NCBI GenBank assembly: GCA_035452965.1
Contig: DAOTCE010000024.1
Span: 16,799-80,798, forward strand
DNA length: 64,000 bases
Direction of reading: 5' to 3'
From: Candidatus Paceibacterota bacterium
Lineage (GTDB): Bacteria; Verrucomicrobiota; Verrucomicrobiia; Limisphaerales; UBA8199
Made by a program: the position numbers and the translations under genes. Of the stretch, positions 9,587 through 18,201 are shown one piece after another (position 1 is the first letter of the stretch; every line of letters begins with the position of its first letter). A model generated the notes under the pieces. That model did no database searches and had not been told where the DNA came from. It worked only from the letters and a program-made list of their open reading frames with translations.

Positions 9587-10317
9587 TTCTCCTCCACCAG
9601 CTTCACAAATACGTCGTCCAGGTCCTGCGCGCCCGTCTGCTCTCGCAGTTCTGCCAGCGTGCCCTCGGCCATCATGCGCCCGTTGTGAATGATGGCGATC
9701 CGGTCACAGAGCTTCTCGGCTTCGCGCATCACGTGCGTGGAGAAGATGACCGTCTTGCCGCGCGCGCGACAATCATGGATGAAGCCGACCACCGTTCGCG
9801 CCGTCAACACGTCCAGGCCGTGGGTTGGCTCGTCGAAGATCATCACCGGCGGGTCATGCACCAGTGTGCGGGCGATTGAGACCTTTTGTTTCATGCCGCT
9901 AGAGAGTTGGTCGCAGCGGCGATGCCGGAATTCATCCATGTCCAGCGTTGCGAAGATGCTTTCCAGACGCTCGCGCAAGACCAGCTCCGCCACGCCGTGC
10001 AACCGGCCGAAATACTCGACCGTTTCCTGGGCGGTCAGCCGCCCGTAAAGCGCCGTAGCGGTCGAGAGAAAACCAATGTGTGCGCGCACGCGTTCCGGCT
10101 CCGCGGTTACATCGAAACCGGCGACACGGGCGGTGCCGGAGGTGGGTTGGAGAATGGTGCCTAACAGGCGCAGGCAGGTTGTCTTCCCGGCACCGTTGAC
10201 GCCGAGCAGGCCAAATATTTGTCCCGGTTCGCAGTGAAAACTGACATCGTCCACGGCCCGGATTTGGCCGCGCTTCTTATCGGGGAAGATCTTGGTCAGT
10301 CGGCTAGCTTCGATCAT
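9583..10317 (-). CDS. ABC transporter ATP-binding protein (NatA-like)
   Basis: A 244-residue ATPase of the CcmA/NatA class that powers the permease encoded just downstream. It shows Walker A GVNGAGKTT, signature LSSGMKQKVSIARTL, Walker B VMIFDEPTHGLD and the H-loop histidine in VIFSTHVMREAEKL. I place the start at the ATG at 10317 (MIEASRLTKIF) because the homologous region begins there; an upstream in-frame extension of 23 codons looks non-coding. Its stop overlaps the permease start by 4 bp. The regulator gene 125 bp upstream on the same strand may control the pair. Confidence 0.92.
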   Translation of the reverse strand: MIEASRLTKIFPDKKRGQIRAVDDVSFHCEPGQIFGLLGVNGAGKTTCLRLLGTILQPTSGTARVAGFDVTAEPERVRAHIGFLSTATALYGRLTAQETVEYFGRLHGVAELVLRERLESIFATLDMDEFRHRRCDQLSSGMKQKVSIARTLVHDPPVMIFDEPTHGLDVLTARTVVGFIHDCRARGKTVIFSTHVMREAEKLCDRIAIIHNGRMMAEGTLAELREQTGAQDLDDVFVKLVEEK

Positions 10318-10442
10318 GAAGAGCGCCGGGCAGGGATTGAGAGCCGCATCATCTGCAAGAGGATAAGGACGACTGAGGCGGCACACAAGCCGGCAGTCCA
10401 GCGGCGATGCTCCAGGGCGAACTTACCCGGCCTGTCCAATGT

Positions 10443-11471
10443 TCAGCTCGTGCCCAGCAACTGAGCGCGATACTCGGTAGGCGACTGGCCGAGGATCTTC
10501 TTGAATACCCGGTTGAAGTGGGTCAGGGACTGAAAGCCGACCTCGAAAGCAATCTCGCTCACGCGCAAATTCGGGTTGAGCAGAAGGTTCTTGGCCTTCT
10601 CGATGCGCACGCGCGAGAGGTAGTCCGTGAAGTTAATGCCAGTAACCTGTTTGAACATCTTGCAGAAGTAGAAGGTGCTGGTATTGACGGCTCGAGCAAC
10701 GTGTCCGAGGCGGAGGTGCTCAGTTTGGTGCTGCTGGATGTACTCTTTGGCGCGGGTGATCACTGGAGGCTCGGCGTTCTCTTGTTGGAGGACAACCTGG
10801 TTGCTGAGCATCGAGAGGTGCTGCGCAAAGATGCTGAGAAGTCTCACGACCGCCTCGTGCTTCTTGTTAGGCACTACGCGGGTGGCGAAATAGGCCCGCT
10901 CAAGCTTGCGGGGATCCGCATTCACGCCCCATTCGGAGACCAGGCGAAGCGTGCGTTGGAACTGCTTTCGGCTGGGGGCCTTGCGGAAAAGCTGGCCCGT
11001 CTGCAGGAAGCCGATCAGGCGATCGCCCAGACGCACCGGCACCGCGGTGTCGCATAGGCCCGCGGGACAATTTACGGTGTGCGCTTCGTCCACCGCGCCG
11101 GCCGCCAGTCTTTCCTGGACCTGCAAGCAGGAGGCGCAGGCACGGCTGGTTTCCACTACCAGGGCGCAGAAGGGGCTTTCGTTGCGATGACCATGATGGG
11201 GAAGCTGCCAGGATTCCACCGCTCTCAACGCCACGGGCAGGCCTGTGGCCTCGGTAAAGGCGCGCTCGTAATCCTGGAAGATCTTGGAATTGCTCAGCGC
11301 CTCGACCAGATTGCGGTCCGCATTGATTCCACTGCTGCCGCGGGACCTCAGCGCCGGCTCCCTGGCTTGAGCGTCCCGGGCGCTGCGCCGCCCCCGCCCG
11401 GCACGCCCGGGAGCAGGGGCGGCATCTCCCCCGTCGCCTTCCAAAGCATGCCGAGCAAATGTTGTTTGCAT
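10443..11471 (-). CDS. PocR-domain AraC-family transcriptional regulator
   Basis: A 342-residue regulator with an N-terminal PocR-type sensory domain (about 55-215) and a C-terminal AraC helix-turn-helix pair (about 245-340). The sensory part has the Cys pattern CASCLQVQERL followed by NCPAGLCDTAVPV, as in PocR, where it resembles a ligand- or metal-binding pocket. The DNA-binding part is canonical, with VNTSTFYFCKMFKQVTGINF, RIEKAKNLL, VSEIAFEVGFQSLTHFNRVF and GQSPTEYR. The first 50 residues are Arg/Ala/Gly-rich and may be linker or an over-called start, but the next in-frame ATG would remove the domain. It lies upstream of the NatAB-like exporter on the same strand and could regulate it. 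The ligand is unknown. Confidence 0.88.
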   Translation of the reverse strand: MQTTFARHALEGDGGDAAPAPGRAGRGRRSARDAQAREPALRSRGSSGINADRNLVEALSNSKIFQDYERAFTEATGLPVALRAVESWQLPHHGHRNESPFCALVVETSRACASCLQVQERLAAGAVDEAHTVNCPAGLCDTAVPVRLGDRLIGFLQTGQLFRKAPSRKQFQRTLRLVSEWGVNADPRKLERAYFATRVVPNKKHEAVVRLLSIFAQHLSMLSNQVVLQQENAEPPVITRAKEYIQQHQTEHLRLGHVARAVNTSTFYFCKMFKQVTGINFTDYLSRVRIEKAKNLLLNPNLRVSEIAFEVGFQSLTHFNRVFKKILGQSPTEYRAQLLGTS

Positions 11472-11837
11472 TGACGCAAATTACGAGAACACGGAGAAGG
11501 TGTCAATCAGGGCCACAACGTGGTGGCTGTCCACGTACAGCCTATCTCTGCCACCAGGTAGCGGCGGGCATCCTGCCTGACCTGAGGGGAGATATCTTGC
11601 CGCTTGGATCGTGGAAGACCAAGCTGCACTGACACCAAAATTGTTCAGACCACGACAGAAAAAGGCGTGGTCTTGCCTCAAAGTCTGTGATCCCCGCAGC
11701 TGGTCTAAACGCTCCACCCCTTCCGGTACTTGCGGCGGAAGTAACGATTGAGTTCGGGCAGGTTGGAGCAGCGCATCTTGCGGTCGTTCCATCCGACATT
11801 GGCGCCATCGTGCCAGTGAATTCTGAGCCAAAGTCCG
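11472..11837. other. Intergenic region, no gene recognised
   Basis: This 366-bp stretch lies between the MacB-like operon end and the AraC regulator start. Short minus-strand ORFs cross it (such as 11481-11831), but none has a recognisable domain or coding character. It probably contains the promoter of the regulator next to 11471. No repeat or convincing terminator was seen. Confidence 0.4.
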
Positions 11838-13193
11838 CTATTCGTACCTGAGCGCTTGAATTGGATCAAGGCGGGCCGCTTTGAGCGCGGGGAAGAGCCC
11901 GGCGCAGACTCCCACGGCGGCACTGAAGGCAACGGCGACAATCATGGCGGCCGGGGTGATGACCGGCGCGTTGGCCGTTGGGCTGATCTGCTCCAGCACT
12001 CTCACAAAGCCGTAGGACGCTACCACGCCCAATGCCGCGCCGAGCAGAGCAATGACGATGCTCTCGACGAGCACCTGGGTAAAGACGGACAGACCGGTCG
12101 CGCCAACCGCCTTGCAGATGCCGATCTCGCGGATGCGTTCGTTGATGCTGGCGAGCATGATGTTCATGATGCCGATTCCGCCCACGAGCAGGCTGATTGC
12201 CGCAATGACCCCACCACTCATGCGCGCGTTGCGAATTTGCTTATCAATGGCCTCCATTTGGTTTTCCTGGGTGCGGAACCGGAAATCCTCAATGCCGCGA
12301 TGCGTCAGCATGAGGACATTGCGGGTCTGCTGCAGTGCCGCCTCCATTTGGTCGAGTCCGGTTACCTTTAGGCCAATGTCGTCAAGCCGATTGTCCGGGA
12401 TGCCGCTCTCGTCCCCGGCGGAGCGGAACCGGACCCAGGCGGTGTTGAGCGGCATGTATATGGTCTCATTCTTATGGTCGAAGGCCCAATTGCCGCTTCG
12501 GTGCCGGGCTTTCAGCCGGGCGGGGCCGGACTGCGGTCCGCTCGGCCGCTGCCCGGCCAACTCGCGCTCTTTCCTTGCCTGTTCGCTCTCGTAGCGGGTG
12601 AACATGCCCACAATTGTGAAGGGCTGCCCGTTGAGGTTGATGCTCTCGCCGACCGGGATGATCTCACGCCCGATTTGCTCCGGCGACCCGAACAGCTCGT
12701 CGCGAACGGCAGTGCCGATGACGCAAACCGGGTTGGCGTTTTCCTCGTCCAGGTCGGTGAAGAAACGACCATGCTCCAGCGTATGGAGGTAAACCTCCAT
12801 GGCGGCCGGCCATACGCCGGCGGCGTCCCAGGCCCGGAACGTCTTGTCGCCCCGGGTCACGATCACGTCATCCACATCCATCTTGGGCGACACCAAACGC
12901 ATGAGCGGAGCGCTGCTGCGCAGCGCCGTGACGTCAACCATGGTGTTGCCTGGCGCCTGATCGGCCAGATGTTCCTGCTCGGCGGGCACGTCCTGGTCGT
13001 CCACGTTGACCCGGTCCGCGCCACCCATGGCGATCATGGTCTCCCGCATGCCGTTCTCCATGCCCTTGATGATTGCGGCAAAGCCAACCAGGCTGGCAAC
13101 GCCGAGAATGATGCCCAGCATGGTCAACAGGGAGCGGAACTTGTGTGCCCACACTTCCTTGAGGCCGACGACGATGGTGTTAGGCAGGATCAT
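11838..13193 (-). CDS. MacB/FtsX-type ABC transporter permease, second copy
   Basis: A 451-residue permease with MacB topology. One N-terminal membrane helix sits in HKFRSLLTMLGIILGVASLV (about 15-35), followed by a large periplasmic MacB_PCD domain (about 40-300). Three C-terminal helices include GGVIAAISLLVGGIGIMNIM and an ending on FPALKAARLDPIQALRYE, the standard FtsX terminus. It is the last gene of a four-gene operon (adaptor, ATPase, permease, permease) and overlaps the preceding permease gene by 4 bp. The two permeases share their ends and overall plan but differ in the periplasmic part, so they may form a heterodimer. Unlike E. coli MacB, the ATPase is a separate protein. Confidence 0.9.
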   Translation of the reverse strand: MILPNTIVVGLKEVWAHKFRSLLTMLGIILGVASLVGFAAIIKGMENGMRETMIAMGGADRVNVDDQDVPAEQEHLADQAPGNTMVDVTALRSSAPLMRLVSPKMDVDDVIVTRGDKTFRAWDAAGVWPAAMEVYLHTLEHGRFFTDLDEENANPVCVIGTAVRDELFGSPEQIGREIIPVGESINLNGQPFTIVGMFTRYESEQARKERELAGQRPSGPQSGPARLKARHRSGNWAFDHKNETIYMPLNTAWVRFRSAGDESGIPDNRLDDIGLKVTGLDQMEAALQQTRNVLMLTHRGIEDFRFRTQENQMEAIDKQIRNARMSGGVIAAISLLVGGIGIMNIMLASINERIREIGICKAVGATGLSVFTQVLVESIVIALLGAALGVVASYGFVRVLEQISPTANAPVITPAAMIVAVAFSAAVGVCAGLFPALKAARLDPIQALRYE

Positions 13194-14644
13194 TCGTACC
13201 GTAACGCCTGTATGGGATTGAGGTTAGCCGCTTTGATCGCCGGGAAGATCCCCGCCAGAATTCCGACCAGTACGCTGGCGCCGAAGGCCACCATGAGCGC
13301 GGTCAGGCCGACGATGGGCGCGTTTTCCGTCGGGGAGATCAGGCTGAGCAAGTCCACCAGGGCGAAGGAGGCGGCCAGACCAACCAGACCACCAAGGATG
13401 GCAATCACCACGGATTCAACGAGGATTTGGACAAAGACGTCGCCGGTGGAGGCGCCGACAGATTTGCGGATCCCGATTTCGCGCACGCGTTCCGAGATGC
13501 TGGCCAGCATGATGTTCATGATGCCAATGCCACCAACCAGCAGGCTGATCCCGGCGATGAGGCCGCCGCTCCACCGGGCGTTGCGGATGAAGGTGTTGAT
13601 TTGGTCGGCCCAGTCCTCCTGAGTTCGGAAACCGAAGTCTTCGATGCCTTTGTGGGTGGACATGAGGACGTTGCGAATCTGCTGCAACGCCTCCGACAGC
13701 AGGTCCACGCTGGCGATCTTCACCGACAAGCCCGAGAGCCGCGGGTCGCCGCTTGTGCTGGTAATGGTACGGCTGCCGCCACCAGAAGACAGCATAACCT
13801 GGGTCGCTCCGGACCGGAACTTCATCCACACCGTGTTCAGGGGGATGAAGACCGTGGCGTTCTTGAGGTAGAAAACGAAGCTGCTGCCCCGCCGAGTGCT
13901 GCCCCAGCCGCGACTGCGAACGACGCCTCCCGCCTGCTGCTGGCCGGCCTGGCTTTGGGCGAGCAACCGCGCCTTGCGGTCCTGCTCGCTCTCGTAGTGC
14001 TGGAACATGCCCACGATCGTGAAGGGCACGCCATTGATGAAAAGGGTTTCACCGATCGGGATGATTTCGCGGCCAATCTTCTCCGGCGCGCCCCACAATT
14101 CGTCACGCGCGGCGGTACCGATGACGCAGACGTTGCGGGCCATTTCATCATCCAGCTCGTTGAACATCCGGCCGTGCTCGACCACGTGCTCATATAGCTC
14201 CAAGGCTGCAGGCCAAACGCCAACGCAATTCCAGGGTCGGAAGCTCTTCCCCTTGGCCGTGAGGGTGGCGGAGATGCGCATTTCCGGCGAGAAGCGCGTC
14301 ACCAACGGGGCGCTTTGTTGCAGAGCCTGCACGTCGTTGATGGTGATGCCGACGGCCTGGTCGGAGAGATGGCGCTGCTCAATCGGGAGGTTCTGTGGTT
14401 CGATGCTCACCCGTTCCAGCCCGCCGATGGCCACCAGCGCCTCTTTGGCTCCCTTCTCCATGCCCGCCACCAGGGCCGACATAGCTACGAGACTGGAGAC
14501 GCCAAGAATGATTCCCAGCATCGTCAGCAGCGACCGGAACTTGTGCGCCCAAATCTCCCGCATGCCCGCGAGGATGGTGATGCCAAGCTGCCCCCAGGAA
14601 TGCTGGAACACCTCAGGTGAGGTATTGGCCCGCCGCGCGCTCAT
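13190..14644 (-). CDS. MacB/FtsX-type ABC transporter permease, first copy
   Basis: A 484-residue paralogue of the next gene, with the same plan. The first helix lies at HKFRSLLTMLGIILGVSSLV (about 35-55), a longer periplasmic domain spans roughly 60-330, and three helices end in FPAIKAANLNPIQALRYE. The periplasmic domain carries a Gly/Ser-rich insert (VRSRGWGSTRRGSS and SSGGGSRTITSTSGD) that the second copy lacks. Its start overlaps the ATPase stop by 4 bp and its stop overlaps the next permease start by 4 bp, so translation of all three is probably coupled. Likely role: tripartite export across the inner membrane and periplasm together with the adaptor at 15417-16679. The substrate is unknown. 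Confidence 0.9.
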   Translation of the reverse strand: MSARRANTSPEVFQHSWGQLGITILAGMREIWAHKFRSLLTMLGIILGVSSLVAMSALVAGMEKGAKEALVAIGGLERVSIEPQNLPIEQRHLSDQAVGITINDVQALQQSAPLVTRFSPEMRISATLTAKGKSFRPWNCVGVWPAALELYEHVVEHGRMFNELDDEMARNVCVIGTAARDELWGAPEKIGREIIPIGETLFINGVPFTIVGMFQHYESEQDRKARLLAQSQAGQQQAGGVVRSRGWGSTRRGSSFVFYLKNATVFIPLNTVWMKFRSGATQVMLSSGGGSRTITSTSGDPRLSGLSVKIASVDLLSEALQQIRNVLMSTHKGIEDFGFRTQEDWADQINTFIRNARWSGGLIAGISLLVGGIGIMNIMLASISERVREIGIRKSVGASTGDVFVQILVESVVIAILGGLVGLAASFALVDLLSLISPTENAPIVGLTALMVAFGASVLVGILAGIFPAIKAANLNPIQALRYE

Positions 14645-15381
14645 GGCTGTGCCGGCACCGTCGCGCCGGCGGATTGCCCCGGACCCGCCAGCCCGGCCAG
14701 GGTCAAATCCACCTGGGCCGCGATCTTGCCGTCGCGGATCTCTATGCGACGCGGTGTGACCGCGGCAATCTCAGGGTCGTGGGTGACCAGCACGATCGTG
14801 CGGCCCTCCTGGCTGAGCTTGCGGAAGAGTTGCAGGATGGCGTCTCCGGTATGCGAGTCGAGATTGCCGGTTGGCTCGTCGGCGAAGATGATTCGCGGGT
14901 TGTTGACGAGGGCCCGCGCGATGGCGGCGCGCTGTTGCTGCCCCCCCGAGAGCTGGCTGGGACGGTGCCTGGCGCGGTTGGCCATGTCCACCAGCCTTAA
15001 GGCTTCCGCGGCCCGCGCGCGCCGCTCCCGCGCGGAGATGCCGCTATAGATCATCGGCAGCTCGACATTCTGGACAACATTTAGCTTCGGCAGCAGGTTG
15101 AAGAACTGAAACACGAACCCGATTTTCTGGTTGCGGATGGCTGCAAGCTGCCGCGAAGTGGCATCCTGAATCATCACCCCGTCAAGCTGGATCGTCCCCT
15201 TGCTGGGCGAGTCCAGGCACCCCAGGATGTGCATCAAGGTGGACTTCCCGCTGCCTGACGGACCGATAATGGAGATAAACTCGCCTTCCCCAATGTCGAG
15301 GCTAACGTCGTCGAGCGCCCGGATTTCCTCATCGCCAAGGTGGTAAACCTTGCTGACGTTGCGGACTTCGACCAATGCCAT
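14641..15381 (-). CDS. ABC transporter ATP-binding protein (LolD/MacB-type)
   Basis: A 246-residue ATPase of the LolD/MacB/FtsE family. Motifs are Walker A IGPSGSGKST, Q-loop VFQFFNLLP, signature LSGGQQQRAAIARAL, Walker B IIFADEPTGNLD and the switch histidine in VLVTHDPEIA. The start is set at the ATG at 15381 (MALVEVRNVSKVYHLG); a TTG further upstream at 15420 would overlap the adaptor stop but adds only non-homologous residues. The C-terminal tail after about 220 is Ala/Pro/Gly-rich. It energises the two permeases encoded immediately downstream. Confidence 0.92.
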   Translation of the reverse strand: MALVEVRNVSKVYHLGDEEIRALDDVSLDIGEGEFISIIGPSGSGKSTLMHILGCLDSPSKGTIQLDGVMIQDATSRQLAAIRNQKIGFVFQFFNLLPKLNVVQNVELPMIYSGISARERRARAAEALRLVDMANRARHRPSQLSGGQQQRAAIARALVNNPRIIFADEPTGNLDSHTGDAILQLFRKLSQEGRTIVLVTHDPEIAAVTPRRIEIRDGKIAAQVDLTLAGLAGPGQSAGATVPAQP

Positions 15382-15416
15382 GGGCGTGATGCGTGAAGGG
15401 TGAAACGCGGACCAGC

Positions 15417-16679
15417 TCAACGCGAGGCGCTGCCCGCGCTCGGACCGGGGCCTTTTTTACCGGGTGGCCGGTCGGTTTTTCCGGCGCCTGCCGGCGCGCG
15501 CTCGGAGGCGGTATTGAGGTTGGTGCCGGAACCGCCTGCGCCCTCGCTACCGCCTTTGCGTTGCGCAGTCGCTTTCCCCGCCTTGTTCTCACGTGCTTCT
15601 TTGGGCAGCTCCAGCGCGACGACCTCGCCTTCCTTGAGGCCATCCTGTATTTCCGCATAAAAGAAATCCGAAACGCCCACCTTCACGTTGCGCTTCTGGA
15701 ACGTCTCTCCCTGCTGCACGTAAACAAAGCGCTCCATCTGGCCGCCTTCCGACATTTTCTCCGTAAACACCGCGGCCAGGGGCACGGCTGTCACGTTGTC
15801 CGCTGACGCCACGGGGATCTGAACGTTCGCGGTCATGCCCGGGCGAATGCGGGGGTCGACATTTTTCAACAGGATGCGGGCGGGGTAGCCCTTAATATTG
15901 TTCTTGATGGTGGCTTGGGGAAAGACGCGCTCCACCAGGCCCGTGACGCTCAAGCCCGGCACCGCCTCCACCGTCACCTCGACCATCCCACCTACTTTGA
16001 GCCGGGGCACATCCGCCTGGTTGACCTGCGCGTTGATGATCATCGAGTTAAGGTCGGCGATGGTGAGCACCTCGGTGCCGCTGTTGAAGCCGCCCGAGCC
16101 GGACACCGCCTGACCCATCGAGACCGGCCGGGTCAACACGGTGCAGGCAAACGGGGCCCGCACCTCGGTTTTGGTCAGCTGCTCATCGGTCAGAGCCAGG
16201 TCGCGCTCCGTGCGTTCAAGAGCGTTCTTGGCCAGGTCGTAGGTGGTCTTGGTGTCGTCGTATAGCTCCTGTGAAATGAGTTTCTCGGCCAGCAGTTGCT
16301 GCGCCCGCTTGTAGTCGCGCTCCGCCTTCTCCAGGCTCAGCTTCGCCTTCTCAATATCAGTCTGATTTGCAGCCCGCTGCTGTTTGAGCAGCTTGTCGTC
16401 CAGCTTGAATAGCAGGGCGTCCTTTTTAACGGAATCGCCGACATCTACCGGCAGTTCATCAATCAGCCCGTTGATTTCCGGGCGGACCGACACCTGCTCG
16501 GCGGGCGCAATCTCCCCCGCCGCATTCACCGAGAAGCTGATGTTGCGCAACTCCACCGTCGCAGTCGTGGGGCGGGTGGAGGCGACGCTGGTCTGGCTGG
16601 CCTTCTGCCAACGATTCCAGCCATAGTAACCGCCCGCTCCAAGAACTGCGATAACTATCAGAACAACGAACTTATTCAT
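15417..16679 (-). CDS. MacA/HlyD-type periplasmic adaptor subunit
   Basis: A 420-residue membrane-fusion protein, first gene of the MacAB-like operon. An N-terminal membrane anchor (about 2-20) is followed by a barrel-sandwich half. A coiled-coil hairpin rich in Lys, Glu, Ala and Gln comes next (about 100-175, including KAKLSLEKAERDYKRAQQLL), then lipoyl and beta-barrel segments (about 180-355). After residue 365 the tail is low-complexity Gly/Ala/Lys/Pro, unusual for the family. I chose the ATG at 16679 (MNKFVVLIVIAVLG) over a GTG five codons upstream. The adaptor would link the inner-membrane permeases to an outer-membrane TolC-like channel; no TolC gene lies in this window, so it must be encoded elsewhere. 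Confidence 0.9.
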   Translation of the reverse strand: MNKFVVLIVIAVLGAGGYYGWNRWQKASQTSVASTRPTTATVELRNISFSVNAAGEIAPAEQVSVRPEINGLIDELPVDVGDSVKKDALLFKLDDKLLKQQRAANQTDIEKAKLSLEKAERDYKRAQQLLAEKLISQELYDDTKTTYDLAKNALERTERDLALTDEQLTKTEVRAPFACTVLTRPVSMGQAVSGSGGFNSGTEVLTIADLNSMIINAQVNQADVPRLKVGGMVEVTVEAVPGLSVTGLVERVFPQATIKNNIKGYPARILLKNVDPRIRPGMTANVQIPVASADNVTAVPLAAVFTEKMSEGGQMERFVYVQQGETFQKRNVKVGVSDFFYAEIQDGLKEGEVVALELPKEARENKAGKATAQRKGGSEGAGGSGTNLNTASERAPAGAGKTDRPPGKKGPGPSAGSASR

Positions 16680-16815
16680 CACAATCGAGGCCACACAGAC
16701 TAGTCAGGGAATAGCCCGCAAGTAAACGCCTATCTGGGTCATGCGCGCAAACAGGCCAATGAAAGCTTGCCAGACCCGGCCCTAACCGATTCTGTTCTAC
16801 GCTCTTTGGACACGT

Positions 16816-17718
16816 ATGAAGCCGTCGTATTTGATGTTATTGTTGGTGCTCAACCTCTTCTGGGGTTGCGTATATTCCGCCAACAAAGTCCTGGGGCAGT
16901 ACCTTACCCCTGGCGGCATCGTCACTCTGCGCTTCGGCCTGGCGGCGCTGTGCTTCCTCCCGCTCTGGCCGCTCCTGCGCGGGCCGGCGCCGCGGGGGCG
17001 GGACCTCTTCGATGCCTGCCTCATGGGGGTGCTGCACTTCGCGCTGGGACAGCGGCTGCAGACCTACGCCAACGAGATCGGCACGGCCGGCAACTCGGCC
17101 GTCCTCATGGCCATCGAGCCCCTCTTCACATCGGCGGCGGCGGCCTTCTTCCTGCGCGAGCAGTTGGGCCCGCGCCGTCTGGCAGGTTTCGCCCTCGGGA
17201 TATTTGGAGTCGCCCTCCTCAACCGTGTCTGGCGCGGTGATTTTCAATGGGCCGGCCTCGCGCCCAGCCTCATCTTTGTCTCATCTTTCGTATGCGAAGC
17301 CGCCTATTCCATCATCGGCAAACCTATTGTCGCTCGCGCCAGCGGCGCCAAGATCGTAGCCATGTCCCTGGTGGCGGGGACAGTTGCCAACCTGCTCGTT
17401 GACGGGCCAGAGACCTTTCACGCTGCCCAGAGGGTGCCAATTCAGGCCTGGTGGCTGCTTCTTGCCCTGGCCATCATCTGCACCGTCGGCGGCTACACCC
17501 TCTGGCTGATCATTATCCGCGAATGCCCTGTTAACGTCGCCGCCCTCACCATCTTCGTCCAATCCGTCTTCGGCGTCCTGATCGCCGCGCTTTGGGTCCA
17601 TGAGACGCTCCACTGGGGCCATCTCTTCGGCAGCCTCAGCATCGCCGCCGGCCTGGCCCTCGGGCTCTCGCGCCAGGTCCATGGCACGCCTGGCGTGCAA
17701 GCCAGGCAGTCCGCCTGA
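16816..17718 (+). CDS. EamA-family (DMT) transporter
   Basis: A 300-residue inner-membrane protein with about ten hydrophobic segments arranged as two EamA repeats, the pattern of drug/metabolite transporters. The first helix is MLLLVLNLFWGCVYSANKVL; the repeat ends show GTAGNSAVLMAIEPLFTSAA and VNVAALTIFVQSVFGVLIAA. It is transcribed away from the MacA-like adaptor gene, so the 136-bp gap between them must hold both promoters. The substrate is unknown; family members export amino acids, metabolites or drugs. Confidence 0.88.
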   Translation: MKPSYLMLLLVLNLFWGCVYSANKVLGQYLTPGGIVTLRFGLAALCFLPLWPLLRGPAPRGRDLFDACLMGVLHFALGQRLQTYANEIGTAGNSAVLMAIEPLFTSAAAAFFLREQLGPRRLAGFALGIFGVALLNRVWRGDFQWAGLAPSLIFVSSFVCEAAYSIIGKPIVARASGAKIVAMSLVAGTVANLLVDGPETFHAAQRVPIQAWWLLLALAIICTVGGYTLWLIIIRECPVNVAALTIFVQSVFGVLIAALWVHETLHWGHLFGSLSIAAGLALGLSRQVHGTPGVQARQSA

Positions 17719-17867
17719 TCGAATTGCCGTGTCGGGCATGTCAGCCCACGTCCCACCTGAGGGAAACCACATTCAAGCTCACAGGGGGGCTTACAGGTGC
17801 CATTTACGTAGGTGAACAGGCCGACAGAAGGCAGACAATTGGCGCCGCCATCCATGAGAGAGCCTCC

Positions 17868-18101
17868 TATGCCTGGACCGAATAGCCGCCCCTGTGTGAC
17901 AACGCTGTGAAACCCGTTATACCCCGGTGTGGTTCCCATGGGGGCCGACCCCCATGGGAACCACACCGGGGTCCCGCCGGATTGGCACCGTTCAATAGCC
18001 GTAGCTGACTTTGGCGTGGGGTGCCCCAGGTTTGGGGCACGGATGGAGGCAGTGGCAGGAGCCGCAGTCGGTGGATGTGACTGAATTCACACGACTTTCG
18101 G
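17868..18101 (+). repeat. Intergenic palindromic repeat, copy A
   Basis: This is one of three copies in the window (others at 40248-40366, inverted, and 61388-61622). It aligns with the 61.5-kb copy over about 230 bp and is identical to the inverted 40.3-kb copy over 94 bp (17898-17991). The core at 17921-17972 is a perfect inverted repeat: 24-bp arms around a 4-nt loop CCGA, with CCCATGGG inside each arm. The copy lies between the 3' ends of two convergent genes. No transposase ORF is present. Short ORFs through the element in several frames give Trp/Pro/Gly-rich peptides that look like by-products of the repeat. The outer limits are approximate. Confidence 0.85.
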
Positions 18102-18201
18102 CGCATTTCTTGAACTCAGCTGCCCGGCTATGCGGCTTTACCAGTTACGGGTCAGGTTGGATTCTGCGCTATGGGCAGGCAATATTCCCAAACTTGGCAC
18201 C

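Noticed and set aside
11481..11831. 116-codon minus-strand ORF between the MacB-like operon and the AraC gene
   Set aside because: No domain, atypical composition and overlap with other short frames; treated as intergenic.
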